A DNA stretch of 64,000 nucleotides from Pelagerythrobacter marensis (GTDB taxonomy: Bacteria; Pseudomonadota; Alphaproteobacteria; Sphingomonadales; Sphingomonadaceae): positions 1,240,001 through 1,304,000 of the forward strand of contig NZ_CP011805.1 in the NCBI RefSeq assembly GCF_001028625.1, written 5' to 3'. The position numbers were made by a program, and so were the translations under genes. A model generated the notes under the pieces. It did no database searches. It was not told where the DNA came from and saw only the letters and a program-made list of their open reading frames with translations. Below, piece after piece: positions 54,444 through 63,627 of this stretch. Numbering within the stretch: position 1 is the stretch's first letter; the number at the start of each line of letters is the position of its first letter.

Positions 54444-55040
54444 CTATCCCACCGGGCGGCGCGCGCGAAGGGCCTGCGCCAGCGTGCCTTCGTCGAGATA
54501 GTCCAGTTCCCCACCCACGGGCAGGCCATGGGCCAGCTGGGTCACCCGTACGGGCAGGTCCTCCAGCCGCTCGGCAATGTAATGGGCCGTCGTCTGCCCT
54601 TCGAGCGTGGCGTTCATCGCCAGGACGATTTCGTCCACCCCGCCTTCGCGCACACGCTCCAACAGGGTGCCGATCGTCAGATCCTCCGGCCGCACGCCGT
54701 CGAGCGCCGACAGCCGCCCGCCGAGCACGTGGTATTTGCCCGTGAACAGCTTCGCCCGGTCGAGCGCCCAGAGATCGGACACGTCCTCCACCACGCAGAT
54801 GGAGCGCGCGTCGCGCCGGTGATCGGCGCAGATGCCGCAGGGTGCGCGGGTATCGATATTGCCGCACACCGGGCATTCGACGAGCTTGTCCTTCACCTCG
54901 CCGATGGCGACGAGCAATTGCTCCAGCGCGGTTTCGCGCCGCTTGACCAGCCACAGCACCGCACGCCGCGCCGACCGCGGGCCGAGCCCGGGCAGCCGCG
55001 CGAGCGCCGATGCCAGGTTCTCGATCTCTTGCGATGCCAT
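54444..55040 (-). CDS. recR: Recombination mediator protein RecR
   Basis: 198 aa from ATG 55040. Helix-hairpin-helix N-terminus LARLPGLGPRSARRAVLWL, a C4 zinc finger with C56, C59, C68 and C71, and the Toprim domain VVEDVSDLWAL with VDEIVLAMNATLEGQTTAHY. It helps RecF/RecO load RecA. The gene starts 53 bp from fmt on the opposite strand. Confidence 0.96.
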   Translation of the reverse strand: MASQEIENLASALARLPGLGPRSARRAVLWLVKRRETALEQLLVAIGEVKDKLVECPVCGNIDTRAPCGICADHRRDARSICVVEDVSDLWALDRAKLFTGKYHVLGGRLSALDGVRPEDLTIGTLLERVREGGVDEIVLAMNATLEGQTTAHYIAERLEDLPVRVTQLAHGLPVGGELDYLDEGTLAQALRARRPVG

Positions 55041-55092
55041 GAGCCGGGAGATAGGGGCTGCGCGTCCGCAACGAAAGGTGGCAGACCCGCTT

Positions 55093-55998
55093 ATGCGCAT
55101 CGTCTTTATGGGAACGCCCGATTTCGCAGTGCCGGCGCTGAAGGCGCTGCACGCGGCCGGGCACACGCTTGTCGGCGTCTATAGCCAGCCGCCGCGCCCG
55201 GCCGGACGGGGCAAGAAGCTCCAGCCCTCGCCGGTTCAGCGCGAGGCGGAGATACTCGACATTCCGGTGCGTTCCCCGGTCTCGCTGCGATCGGACGAGG
55301 TGCAGGCGGAATTCGCGCAGCTTAAGCCGGACCTAGCGGTGGTTGCCGCATATGGATTGATCCTGCCCCAGGCCGTGCTCGACATCCCGACTTATGGCTG
55401 CCTGAACATCCACGCCAGCCTGCTGCCGAAATGGCGCGGCGCCGCGCCGATCCAGCGCGCGATCCTGGCGGGCGATTCGGTCACCGGGGTCACCATCATG
55501 CAGATGGAGGCCGGGCTCGACACCGGCCCCATGCTCGCCACCGCCCGCACTCCTGTGGAAGACAAGACCGCTGGCGAACTGACCGAAGAACTGGCGGAAA
55601 TCGGCGCGCAACTGATGGTCGGCACACTGATCGACCTGCCTGCCCTGCAGCCCGTTCCGCAGGACGATGCAATGGCGTCCCACGCGCCGAAGATCGACAA
55701 GGCGGAGGCGCGGATCGACTGGTCGCACGATGCCGAAGCGATCGAGCGCCAGGTGCGCGCCTTCGCCCCGTTTCCCGGGTCATGGTTCACCCTGGGTGGG
55801 GAGCGGATCAAGATCCTCGCCGCCGACGTCGTCGCGCAAGAGGGGACGCCGGGGGTGGTGCTGGATGACGATCTCGCCATCGCCTGCGGCTATGCCGCGC
55901 TGCGTCCGACACGCATCCAGCGCGCGGGCAAGCCGGCGATGGAAGTGGCGGCTTTCCTGCGCGGCCGGGCAGTGCCGACAGGAATGATGGTGGAATGA
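55093..55998 (+). CDS. fmt: Methionyl-tRNA formyltransferase
   Basis: 301 aa from ATG 55093. Formylates initiator Met-tRNA. The catalytic N105 and H107 in CLNIHASLLPKWRGAAPIQRAI, and the loop METGLDTGP-type EAGLDTGPM, are present. The C-terminal OB-like domain follows at about 205-300. It faces recR divergently. Confidence 0.96.
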   Translation: MRIVFMGTPDFAVPALKALHAAGHTLVGVYSQPPRPAGRGKKLQPSPVQREAEILDIPVRSPVSLRSDEVQAEFAQLKPDLAVVAAYGLILPQAVLDIPTYGCLNIHASLLPKWRGAAPIQRAILAGDSVTGVTIMQMEAGLDTGPMLATARTPVEDKTAGELTEELAEIGAQLMVGTLIDLPALQPVPQDDAMASHAPKIDKAEARIDWSHDAEAIERQVRAFAPFPGSWFTLGGERIKILAADVVAQEGTPGVVLDDDLAIACGYAALRPTRIQRAGKPAMEVAAFLRGRAVPTGMMVE

Positions 55999-56029
55999 CC
56001 TGCACTCTGCACGACCGCGGGAGCTACCG

Positions 56030-57097
56030 ATGACGAGGACGCCGATCGCCCATTTCATTCTGTTCGCCGCGCTTGCGCTCGACCTCGCCCCAACGGGCGC
56101 AGCCGCTGCTGCCGAACCTGACCCGGCCGAGCCGGGCCCGGCGGTCGAACGCTACGGCGTGGACCTCGAACACTTCGTCTACCCCTGGCCGGTCGAGACC
56201 ATGCCGGTCGAAGTGGGCGAAAGCAGCGGACAGATGGCCTTCATGGACCTCACCCCCGAAAGGCCCAACGGGCGCAGCGTGGTCCTGCTGCACGGCAAGA
56301 ACTTCTGCGGCGCGACCTGGCACGACACGGCCCAGGCGCTGCGGGAGGCCGGCTATCGCGTGCTGATCCCCGACCAGGTAGGCTTCTGCAAGTCGTCCAA
56401 GCCGCGCGAGGCGCAATATACCTTCGCCATGCTGGCATCGTTCACGCGCAAGCTGATGGAGCGGCAGGGGATCGCGCAGGCCGCGATCGTCGGCCATTCG
56501 ACCGGCGGGATGCTGGCGATGCATTTCGCCCACGCCTATCCGGAAGCGACGCGACAGCTCGTGCTGATCAACCCCCTCGGCCTGACCGACCGCATGGCCG
56601 AAGGCGTGCCCTACGTGCCCCTGTCGCAATTGATCGAGCAGGAGCGGGCGAAAGATTACGAGGCGATCCGCCGCTATCAGCTCGACACTTACTATCACGG
56701 CAACTGGCAGCCGCGTTACGACCGGTGGGTGCGAATGCTGGCCGGGCAATATGCCAGCGGCGACGCCGTGGCCCATGCCCAGGCCAAGACCAGCGAGATG
56801 ATCCTGACCCAGCCGATCTCGCAGCACATCGAACGCATCGCCATGCCGGTAACCTTGATGATCGGGATGCGCGACACCACCACCTTCGGCAAGGGGCAGG
56901 CCCCGCAGGCGGTGCAGCAGCGGCTGGAGGCGATCCCGGCCCTCGCCATGTCCGCCGCGCCGCGTTTTCCCGCAGCGACGCTGGTGACGTTCGACGATCT
57001 GGGCCATTCGCCGCAAGTCGAGGCACCCGACGTGTTCGAGCCGCGCCTGCTCCAGGCGCTGGCCCGGGGCGAGAACCGCGCCGCCACCGGGATATGA
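56030..57097 (+). CDS. Secreted alpha/beta hydrolase
   Basis: 355 aa, probable signal peptide (1-27, ends AAAAAEP). Nucleophile S157 in GHSTGG, oxyanion HGKNFCGATW, the Asp in IGMRDTTTF and the His in DLGHSP complete a triad. The substrate class cannot be named. GGGAG precedes the ATG; truA starts inside the stop codon (ATGA). Confidence 0.82.
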   Translation: MTRTPIAHFILFAALALDLAPTGAAAAAEPDPAEPGPAVERYGVDLEHFVYPWPVETMPVEVGESSGQMAFMDLTPERPNGRSVVLLHGKNFCGATWHDTAQALREAGYRVLIPDQVGFCKSSKPREAQYTFAMLASFTRKLMERQGIAQAAIVGHSTGGMLAMHFAHAYPEATRQLVLINPLGLTDRMAEGVPYVPLSQLIEQERAKDYEAIRRYQLDTYYHGNWQPRYDRWVRMLAGQYASGDAVAHAQAKTSEMILTQPISQHIERIAMPVTLMIGMRDTTTFGKGQAPQAVQQRLEAIPALAMSAAPRFPAATLVTFDDLGHSPQVEAPDVFEPRLLQALARGENRAATGI

Positions 57098-57843
57098 CCC
57101 GCTTCGCCCTCACCCTCGAATTCGACGGCACGCCGTTCATGGGCCTGCAGCGCCAACCGCACGGGCCCAGCGTGCAGGAATCGGTCGAGCGCGCGATCCG
57201 GGCGGTGACGGGCGAAGAGGTAACGCTTCATTCGGCGGGGCGGACCGATACCGGCGTCCACGCACTGGCCATGCGCAGCCACGTCGATATCGAAAAGCCG
57301 TTCGAACCGTTCCGGCTGATGGAGGCGCTGAACGCCCTGCTTCGCCCCGATCCGATCGCGGTAACTGGCTGCCAGATTGTGCCGGACGAATGGCACGCGC
57401 GCTTTTCGTGCACCGGGCGGGCTTACGAATACAGGATCGTCAACCGGCGGGCGCCGCTGACGCTGGAGCGGAACCGCGCCTGGCAGGTGCCACAGCCGCT
57501 CGATGCCGAGGCCATGCATCGGGCGGCGCAGGCGCTGGTCGGGCGGCACGACTTCACGACCTTCCGCTCCGCCCACTGCCAGGCCGCCAGCCCGGTCAAG
57601 ACACTCGACCGCCTGGCCGTGCGCCGCGCGGGCGACGAGGTTCTGATCGCAGCGGAGGCGCGAAGCTTCCTCCACCATCAGGTCCGCTCGATGGTCGGCT
57701 GCCTTGCGCTGGTGGGCATGGGCCGCTGGCCGGTCGGGCAGGTCGCCAGCGCGCTGGCAGCCCGCGACCGGCAGGAACTGGGCTTCAACGCGCCGCCCCA
57801 CGGCCTGTACTTCGTGAAGGCGACTTATCCCGGCGAGAGTTGA
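57094..57843 (+). CDS. truA: tRNA pseudouridine(38-40) synthase
   Basis: 249 aa from ATG 57094. Makes pseudouridine at positions 38-40 of tRNAs. Catalytic D52 in SAGRTDTGVHALA; MRSHVDI and FLHHQVRSMVGCL follow. Normal length. fmt, a hydrolase and truA form a plausible operon, as in other Sphingomonadales. Confidence 0.94.
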   Translation: MTRFALTLEFDGTPFMGLQRQPHGPSVQESVERAIRAVTGEEVTLHSAGRTDTGVHALAMRSHVDIEKPFEPFRLMEALNALLRPDPIAVTGCQIVPDEWHARFSCTGRAYEYRIVNRRAPLTLERNRAWQVPQPLDAEAMHRAAQALVGRHDFTTFRSAHCQAASPVKTLDRLAVRRAGDEVLIAAEARSFLHHQVRSMVGCLALVGMGRWPVGQVASALAARDRQELGFNAPPHGLYFVKATYPGES

Positions 57844-57924
57844 CCTAACGTCACCCTAGCCAAGCGCGACGGGCCGGCCTAGCGATAGGCGCAATCGATC
57901 CGGAATCGAACTGGGAGAATGCAG

Positions 57925-59037
57925 ATGACCACCACCGGCAAGCAGCTTTTCACCACTCTTGAAAGCGACGGTACGCTGACCGTCGAAATCGCGCAGAGCG
58001 AGTTTCCCGATCCCACCGGCAACCAGGTGCTGGTCAGGATGGAAGCCGCGCCGATCAACCCCTCTGACCTCGCGATCCTGACGGGCGCGGCCGATTTCGA
58101 GAATGCCGACTATTCGCCCGGCAAGGTCGTCGCCAAGATGCCCGAGCCGTTCAACTCGGGGCAGAAAGCCCGCCATGGCCAGCGCCTGCCCGCAGGCAAT
58201 GAGGGTGCCGGCACCGTCGTCGCCACCGGCGACAGCGACATGGCCAAGGCGCTGATGGGCCAGCGGGTCGCTTGCGTGCCCGGCACCGCCTACAGCGAGT
58301 ACGCGATCGCCGATGCTGCGATGTGCCTGCCGCTGGGCGATCACAGCGCCGAGGCCGGCGCGTCGAGCTTCGTCAATCCGATGACCGCGCTCGGCTTTGT
58401 CGAAAACGCCAGGATGGATGGCCAGAAGGCGATCCTGCACACCGTCGGTGCGTCGAACCTCGGCCAGATGCTCAACCGTATCTGCCTCGAAGACGGCATG
58501 GGCCTCGTCAACATCGTCCGCAAGGACGAGCAGGCGAAACTGCTCAAAGACCAGGGCGCGACGCATGTCGTGAACTCGTCGGACGACGACTTCCTGAGCC
58601 AGCTCAAGGCGGCGATCGACGATACCGACGCCTTCTACGGCTTCGATCCGATCGGCGGCGGCAAGATGGTCGATACCTGCTTCAAGGCGATGGAACAGGT
58701 CGCGGTCGGCAAGATGACCGAATATTCGCGCTACGGTTCGAACCAGCAGAAGCGCATGTTCATCTACGGGCGTCTCGACTTCGGGCCGACCACGCTGACG
58801 CCCAGCTACGGGTTCGGCTGGACCCTGTCGGGCTGGCTGCTGACGCCGTTCCTGCAGAATGCAGGGATGGAAACCGTAATGCGGATGCGCAAGCGGGTGC
58901 TCGACAACCTCAGCACCACTTTCGCCAGTAAATACAAGACCAAGGTCGATCTGGAAGGGATGCTGACCAGGGACGCGATCCTCGACTATCGCCAGATGAA
59001 GACCGGCGAGAAATATCTCGTCACGCCGCAGGGCTAA
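57925..59037 (+). CDS. Zinc-binding-type dehydrogenase/quinone oxidoreductase family protein
   Basis: 370 aa from ATG 57925; ATG 57919 has GGGAGA immediately before it and is less likely. Medium-chain dehydrogenase fold with a GroES-like N-terminus (EAAPINPSDLAILTG) and the coenzyme site HTVGASNLGQ. The Cys ligands of a catalytic zinc are not evident, so it is closer to zinc-free quinone oxidoreductases. Substrate unknown. It stands alone and ends at a GC hairpin. Confidence 0.8.
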   Translation: MTTTGKQLFTTLESDGTLTVEIAQSEFPDPTGNQVLVRMEAAPINPSDLAILTGAADFENADYSPGKVVAKMPEPFNSGQKARHGQRLPAGNEGAGTVVATGDSDMAKALMGQRVACVPGTAYSEYAIADAAMCLPLGDHSAEAGASSFVNPMTALGFVENARMDGQKAILHTVGASNLGQMLNRICLEDGMGLVNIVRKDEQAKLLKDQGATHVVNSSDDDFLSQLKAAIDDTDAFYGFDPIGGGKMVDTCFKAMEQVAVGKMTEYSRYGSNQQKRMFIYGRLDFGPTTLTPSYGFGWTLSGWLLTPFLQNAGMETVMRMRKRVLDNLSTTFASKYKTKVDLEGMLTRDAILDYRQMKTGEKYLVTPQG

Positions 59038-59052
59038 AACACGGCAGCCTTT

Positions 59053-59078
59053 CCCCGCCCCGGCATGTCGGGGCGGGG
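59053..59078. terminator. Terminator between the dehydrogenase and asparaginase genes
   Basis: 10-bp perfect GC stem (59053-59062 with 59069-59078) with a 6-nt loop between convergent stops. No T-run. Confidence 0.6.
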
Positions 59079-59087
59079 GGACGGCGA

Positions 59088-60068
59088 CTATCCCCCGTCG
59101 AAAGCGCGCTGAATGACGGCGGGATCGCTTGCGCCGCTCGCCAGCAGCAATTGCAGCAGAATGCGCGCCTTTTGTGGATTGAGCGCCCGCCCTGCGACAA
59201 ATCCGTGCACATCGTCGTCAGGTTCGCGGTCGACGAAACCCTCGTCGGCCCGGCTGGCCCGGACCACGCAGATGCCGCGCGCGGCCAGAACGGCCAGTTC
59301 CTCGCGAACCAGGTCGGGCATATTCCCCTCCCCCACCCCCGCGATCACAATGCCGCGCGTAGTCTCGGCGACCTGTCGCCGCAGATCGCCCGCATCGAAC
59401 CCTGCGTGGATATAGGCAATCGGCACCTCCGGGAACGCCGACGGCCAACCGAACGCGGCCTCGTTTCCCCTGCGCCAGGGGGCACCGAACCATTCGAGCG
59501 AGGCCGGCGTCACCAGCCCGACCGATTCGCGGGGGAAGCCGCGAAAAGCCTCCGTCCCGCGGGTGCGCACCTTGTAAACGTCGCGCGCGGCGAACACGCG
59601 GTCGCCCATCACCACCAGCACGCCGCGCCCCGCCGCATCAGGATCGTTCGCAACCCGCACCGCATTGGCGAAATTGCGCAACCCGTCATACCCGACGGCA
59701 TCCGCCGGACGCATGGCCCCGACCACGACCACCGGCTTGTGCGCGGGCAACGTCTGGTCGAGCAGGAAGGCGGTTTCTTCCAGCGTATCGGTTCCGTGCG
59801 TCACGATAACGCCGCAGCAATCCGTTTCCGCCAATGCCGCCTGCGCGGCGTCATGCAGCGTGTTCCAGACAGCCGGACCGATATTGGCCGAATCGATATT
59901 CGCGATCTGCGTGCCGGACAGTTCCCCGCCGAGGCCCAGACCGCCGACTTTCTCCAGATATTCGTCGATCCCGATTTCGCCCGCGCGATAGTCGTGCCTG
60001 ATCGCGGATCCGGCGATCCCTGCGATCGTGCCTCCGGTGGCGAGGATGCGAATGTGCGGCTGGCTCAT
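59088..60068 (-). CDS. L-asparaginase family protein
   Basis: 326 aa from ATG 60068. ATGGTIAG (T14) and the second site GVIVTHGTDTLEETA supply the catalytic threonines of type I/II asparaginases, which hydrolyse asparagine to aspartate and ammonia. No signal peptide is seen, so a cytoplasmic form is likely. Divergent from tRNA-Val(UAC). Confidence 0.9.
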   Translation of the reverse strand: MSQPHIRILATGGTIAGIAGSAIRHDYRAGEIGIDEYLEKVGGLGLGGELSGTQIANIDSANIGPAVWNTLHDAAQAALAETDCCGVIVTHGTDTLEETAFLLDQTLPAHKPVVVVGAMRPADAVGYDGLRNFANAVRVANDPDAAGRGVLVVMGDRVFAARDVYKVRTRGTEAFRGFPRESVGLVTPASLEWFGAPWRRGNEAAFGWPSAFPEVPIAYIHAGFDAGDLRRQVAETTRGIVIAGVGEGNMPDLVREELAVLAARGICVVRASRADEGFVDREPDDDVHGFVAGRALNPQKARILLQLLLASGASDPAVIQRAFDGG

Positions 60069-60111
60069 ACCTCTGCGCCCTAGCGCCGCGAGATCATCAG
60101 GCCAACGGCAA

Positions 60112-60139
60112 TTGATTATCCGGCAGCGCACGCTATGTG
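60112..60139 (+). promoter_or_regulatory. Promoter of tRNA-Val(UAC)
   Basis: TTGATT (60112-60117), 16-nt spacer, TATGTG (60134-60139), about 14 nt before the tRNA. Confidence 0.5.
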
Positions 60140-60153
60140 CTGGCGCTCCCGTG

Positions 60154-60229
60154 GGGCGGTTAGCTCAGTTGGTAGAGCATCTCGTTTACACCGAGAGGGT
60201 CGGCGGTTCGAACCCGTCACCGCCCACCA
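60154..60229 (+). tRNA. tRNA-Val(UAC)
   Basis: 76 nt with encoded CCA. Acceptor GGGCGGT pairs with ACCGCCC; anticodon stem TCTCG/CGAGA, loop TTTACAC with anticodon TAC at 60187-60189. It complements the GAC isoacceptor at 2396. Confidence 0.96.
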
Positions 60230-60248
60230 GGGACCGGGGGGAATGATC

Positions 60249-60695
60249 ATGCGACTTTTCGCCAGCCTGGGTTTCGCCGGCGCTCTCGCAGCCGCCCTGT
60301 CGGTTCACGCGGCAGAGCCTGCGGCGAACGAACTGACCATAGAAATCAACCACTTGCGGAACGGCAAGGGCATGATCCATGCCTGTCTGACGCGCGACCA
60401 CGATCATTTTCCCGATTGCGCCGCCGACACCGATGCCCTTCGCCTGAGCGTGCGGACACGCGATGCCGGCGCGTTGCGTTTCCGGGGCGTTCCCGGCGGA
60501 ACATATGCCCTGTCGATCATTCACGACGAAAACGGCAACGGCAAGCTCGATACCTTCGCGAAGATCCCGCGCGAGGGTTACGGCTTTTCCGGTAATCCCC
60601 CGGTACGGTTCGGCCCGCCGAAGTTCGAAGAGGCCCGGTTCGAACTGACCCCTGGCCCCAATCGCCAGCAGGTGCGCGTACGCTACCTGCTCTAG
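60249..60695 (+). CDS. DUF2141 family secreted protein
   Basis: 148 aa from ATG 60249 with a run of G before it (ATG 60243 is also in frame). Signal peptide ending AAEP. The DUF2141 domain (about 25-148) has GMIHACLTRDHDHFP and a Ca-like loop DENGNGKLDTF. The family is exported and of unknown role. It begins 20 nt after a tRNA, perhaps on the same transcript. Confidence 0.82.
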   Translation: MRLFASLGFAGALAAALSVHAAEPAANELTIEINHLRNGKGMIHACLTRDHDHFPDCAADTDALRLSVRTRDAGALRFRGVPGGTYALSIIHDENGNGKLDTFAKIPREGYGFSGNPPVRFGPPKFEEARFELTPGPNRQQVRVRYLL

Positions 60696-60699
60696 CGGA

Positions 60700-61470
60700 T
60701 CAGGACGAACCGGCGGCGTCGAGATACTGGCTGGGTGCAGTGCCGAAAGTGCGGCGAAACATCGAAGCGAACCCGCTTGTGCTTTCGTAACCGACTTCGA
60801 ACGCCACCTGAGTGATTGAAGCCCCGGCCGCCAGCAGCGACAGCGCCTCCATCAGCCGCACCTGCTGACGCCAGACCGCCAGCCCCATGCCGGTTTCCTG
60901 CTTGAAACTGCGGGTAAGCGTGCGTCGGCCCATTCCTGCGATCTTGGCCCAATCGTCCAGCCCCCGCGGATCAGATGGGTTGGCGAGGATCGCATTGCAG
61001 ACCCGCAGCAAACGGCGATCGGTGGGCATGACCACCTGATAGGGGGCGTTGGGCATCCGCGCGACTTCCCCCAGAAGCAGCGAGATAATCGCCCCCTCGC
61101 GCCCTTCCAGTTCGTACAGGGCCGGGAACTCCACCACTTCCAGGATCAGGGCGCGCAGCAGGTCCGAGACTTCGAAGACCCTGCAACCAGTATTCACATG
61201 CTCGGGCGACAGTTTGAGATAGAGCGTGCGAAGCGAGACCGGGCCGCGGCAGGCCACCTCGTGCTCCACACCCGCCGGCAACCAGACGGCACGCTGCGGC
61301 GGCACCACGAAGCTGACGTCGCGGGTGCGAACCGCCATTACGCCGGAGGATGCGTAGAGTAGCTGAACGAAATCATGGCTGTGCATGGCGTCGACGAAGC
61401 CCGCGGGGTACTCGTCGCGCAAGGCAATGACCGGCCGATCCAGCGAAAGGACGTCTTCGCTTTTCTTCAT
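60700..61470 (-). CDS. AraC family transcriptional regulator
   Basis: 256 aa from ATG 61470. The N-terminal cupin-like part has HSHDFVQLLYASSG, and the C-terminal AraC domain two helix-turn-helix units: LDDWAKIAGMGRRTLTRSFKQETG and ITQVAFEVGYESTSGFASMFRRTFG. It faces the HSL-esterase/deacetylase pair and probably regulates it. No ligand can be predicted. The 3' end is 4 bp from the DUF2141 stop. Confidence 0.88.
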   Translation of the reverse strand: MKKSEDVLSLDRPVIALRDEYPAGFVDAMHSHDFVQLLYASSGVMAVRTRDVSFVVPPQRAVWLPAGVEHEVACRGPVSLRTLYLKLSPEHVNTGCRVFEVSDLLRALILEVVEFPALYELEGREGAIISLLLGEVARMPNAPYQVVMPTDRRLLRVCNAILANPSDPRGLDDWAKIAGMGRRTLTRSFKQETGMGLAVWRQQVRLMEALSLLAAGASITQVAFEVGYESTSGFASMFRRTFGTAPSQYLDAAGSS

Positions 61471-61607
61471 GGCCCATTCCCCCCAGATTGCGCCCGATCT
61501 TCTCGTACAGGCCAACGTGCCGCATGTGCAACAATTCCGGCCCAATGGCCTGTCTCTGCGGAAAACTGGCCCGAAATCATCGCCTTTTTGGCGCGGGCAG
61601 AAGGTAT

Positions 61608-61627
61608 CACCGGTTCAATAACCGGTG
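61608..61627. repeat. Perfect 8-bp palindrome before the esterase gene
   Basis: CACCGGTT (61608-61615), CAAT, AACCGGTG (61620-61627). It lies 7 nt before ATG 61635 and covers the GGTGG of its ribosome-binding site. It could be the operator of a dimeric regulator or a hairpin masking the site. Confidence 0.6.
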
Positions 61628-61634
61628 GATGAGG

Positions 61635-62618
61635 ATGAAAACCGTGAGCAGCACCCCAATGTCGCGCATTGGCGACGACCCGATCGATCCTGATATTCGC
61701 CGTTTCGTCGATGCCGTGAATGCGGCTTATGCCGAATTCGCCGGGCAGACCGGTCAGGACCATGCCGCGCGCCGCGCAGTGGCCGAGCGGGTTCGGGAAA
61801 AATGGCGCAGCGGCGGCCCGGAAATGGCTGAAACCCGGGAGATGGAAGTAAACGGCCTGCGGGTCAGGGCTCACCGGCCCAGTTCGCAAGCGACCGGGCC
61901 GGCCATGCTCTACATCCACGGTGGGGGCTGGACTTTGTTCAGCATCGATACGCACGATCGGCTCATGCGCGAATACGCTGCACGCGCCGGGATCGTGGTC
62001 ATCGGCGTGGATTACAGTCTGTCACCGGAAAGCAAGTTTCCCATCGCGCTGGAGGAAATCGTCGCCACGATCGACTGGATGGAGGCTGAAGCGGAGTCGC
62101 TCGGGATCGACCCAGGCCGCATATTGGTCGGCGGCGATTCCGCGGGTGCCAACCTGGCGGTGGCCGCCTGCATCGTGCGCCGCGACCGGGGGCGCAGCCG
62201 ATTGGCCGGCATGGTGCTCAACTACGGCGCCTTTGCCGCCGAACCGACCGACAGCTATGATCGCTTCGATGGCGATCTGTTTTCTCTGGAAAGGGCGGAG
62301 ATGGATGCGTTCTGGGATAATTACGTAACCCGTCCAGAAGACCTCGCGAACCCGCTCGTCGCCCCCCTCCACGGCGATTTGCACGATCTGCCCCCGGCAT
62401 TTCTGGCAATCGCTGAATGCGACATTCTGGCCGATTGCAATCTGGAAATGGCGCGAAAGCTCGCTGCGGCCGGGGTCGAGACGGAAGCCAAAGTCTATGT
62501 CGGCGCAACGCACAGCTTTCTGGAAGCGATGTCGATCGCCCCGCTGGCGTCGCGCGCGCTGGACGATCAGGCAGCCTGGATCGCCCAAACCCTGGCCAGG
62601 GACGATGGACGCCCGTGA
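61635..62618 (+). CDS. HSL-type alpha/beta hydrolase (esterase)
   Basis: 327 aa from ATG 61635; other in-frame starts at 61629 and 61659 are possible. HGGG oxyanion box (95-98: YIHGGGWT), GDSAG with nucleophile S169, the Asp in IAECDILAD and the His in GATHSFLE make the hormone-sensitive-lipase triad. The substrate is unknown. Its stop overlaps the GTG of the next gene, so the two are coupled. Confidence 0.88.
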   Translation: MKTVSSTPMSRIGDDPIDPDIRRFVDAVNAAYAEFAGQTGQDHAARRAVAERVREKWRSGGPEMAETREMEVNGLRVRAHRPSSQATGPAMLYIHGGGWTLFSIDTHDRLMREYAARAGIVVIGVDYSLSPESKFPIALEEIVATIDWMEAEAESLGIDPGRILVGGDSAGANLAVAACIVRRDRGRSRLAGMVLNYGAFAAEPTDSYDRFDGDLFSLERAEMDAFWDNYVTRPEDLANPLVAPLHGDLHDLPPAFLAIAECDILADCNLEMARKLAAAGVETEAKVYVGATHSFLEAMSIAPLASRALDDQAAWIAQTLARDDGRP

Positions 62619-63625
62619 AGGTCTTCTTCGACACTCGCCAGAACGACCATGCCCCGGCGCGTGAAATGCATAATGGCGCCTGGATGCCCTATTCGGAGCA
62701 ACCTTCGCGCGCAGCGGCCATTCTGAACCAACTGGCGGACTTCTGCCCGGCCCGCGACCACGGCATCGATCCCATTCTGGCGGTCCACGACCGGGCCTAT
62801 GTCGACTTCCTGAAGGTCGCCCACGCCGACTGGCTGGCCGCCGGGCGGGAGGGCGATGCGATCGGATATACCTTCCCGGTCGTGGCCCGTCGTCCGTTGC
62901 GGCTGGATCGGATCGACGCCCGGCTCGGTGCCTATAGCTACGACGCGGGAACGCCCATCGCAGCCGGGACGTGGGACGCGGCCTACTGGTCTGCGCAAAC
63001 CGCGCTGTCGGCGCTGGATGCGCTGGCCGCGGGGGAACGCCATGCTTTCGCGCTATGCCGCCCGCCGGGCCACCATGCAGGGCGTGATTACATGGGCGGC
63101 TACTGCTACCTCAACAACGCCGCAATCGCGGCAGAGGCGGCGAGATCGCAGGGCTTTTCCCGGGTCGCGATTCTCGACGTCGATTACCATCACGGTAATG
63201 GCACGCAGGATATTTTTGCAGAGGATGCGGACACGTTCTTCTGTTCCATCCATGCCGATCCATCGACCGACTATCCGTTTTACTGGGGACATGCCGACGA
63301 GGATGGCATTGGTGCCGGCAGGGGAGCCACGCTGAACCTGCCGCTACCTCGCGGAACGGGCGGAGAAAACTACCTGGCCGTTCTCGACAGCGCGATGGCT
63401 GCAATTGCCGCGCGCACACCCGACCTTCTCGTTCTTTCGTTCGGTGCCGACACGCACGCGAGCGATCCGATCTGCGCGTTCGATCTCGACCGAGACGATT
63501 TTCGGGCCATGGCACGCCGCATTGCCGCGCCGGGCATTCCGGTCCTGATCGTGATGGAAGGCGGATACGCGGTGGACGATCTGGGCCACAATGTATCTGC
63601 CTTCCTGTCCGGATTTACAGCCTGA
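62615..63625 (+). CDS. Histone-deacetylase superfamily protein, acetylpolyamine amidohydrolase-like
   Basis: 336 aa from a GTG overlapping the esterase stop (GTGA). Opening MKVFFDTRQNDHAPAREMHN resembles acetylpolyamine amidohydrolases. H153/H154 in RPPGHHAG, D188 and D190 with H192 in ILDVDYHHGNGT, and the later Asp in FGADTHASDP form the zinc site and charge relay. It may release acetate from acetylated polyamines. The call within the superfamily is tentative. Confidence 0.85.
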   Translation: MKVFFDTRQNDHAPAREMHNGAWMPYSEQPSRAAAILNQLADFCPARDHGIDPILAVHDRAYVDFLKVAHADWLAAGREGDAIGYTFPVVARRPLRLDRIDARLGAYSYDAGTPIAAGTWDAAYWSAQTALSALDALAAGERHAFALCRPPGHHAGRDYMGGYCYLNNAAIAAEAARSQGFSRVAILDVDYHHGNGTQDIFAEDADTFFCSIHADPSTDYPFYWGHADEDGIGAGRGATLNLPLPRGTGGENYLAVLDSAMAAIAARTPDLLVLSFGADTHASDPICAFDLDRDDFRAMARRIAAPGIPVLIVMEGGYAVDDLGHNVSAFLSGFTA

Positions 63626-63627
63626 AA

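Noticed and set aside
60154..60700. tRNA-Val as an integration site for a genomic island
   Set aside because: No duplicated tRNA 3' end or integrase gene downstream; the next genes look native.
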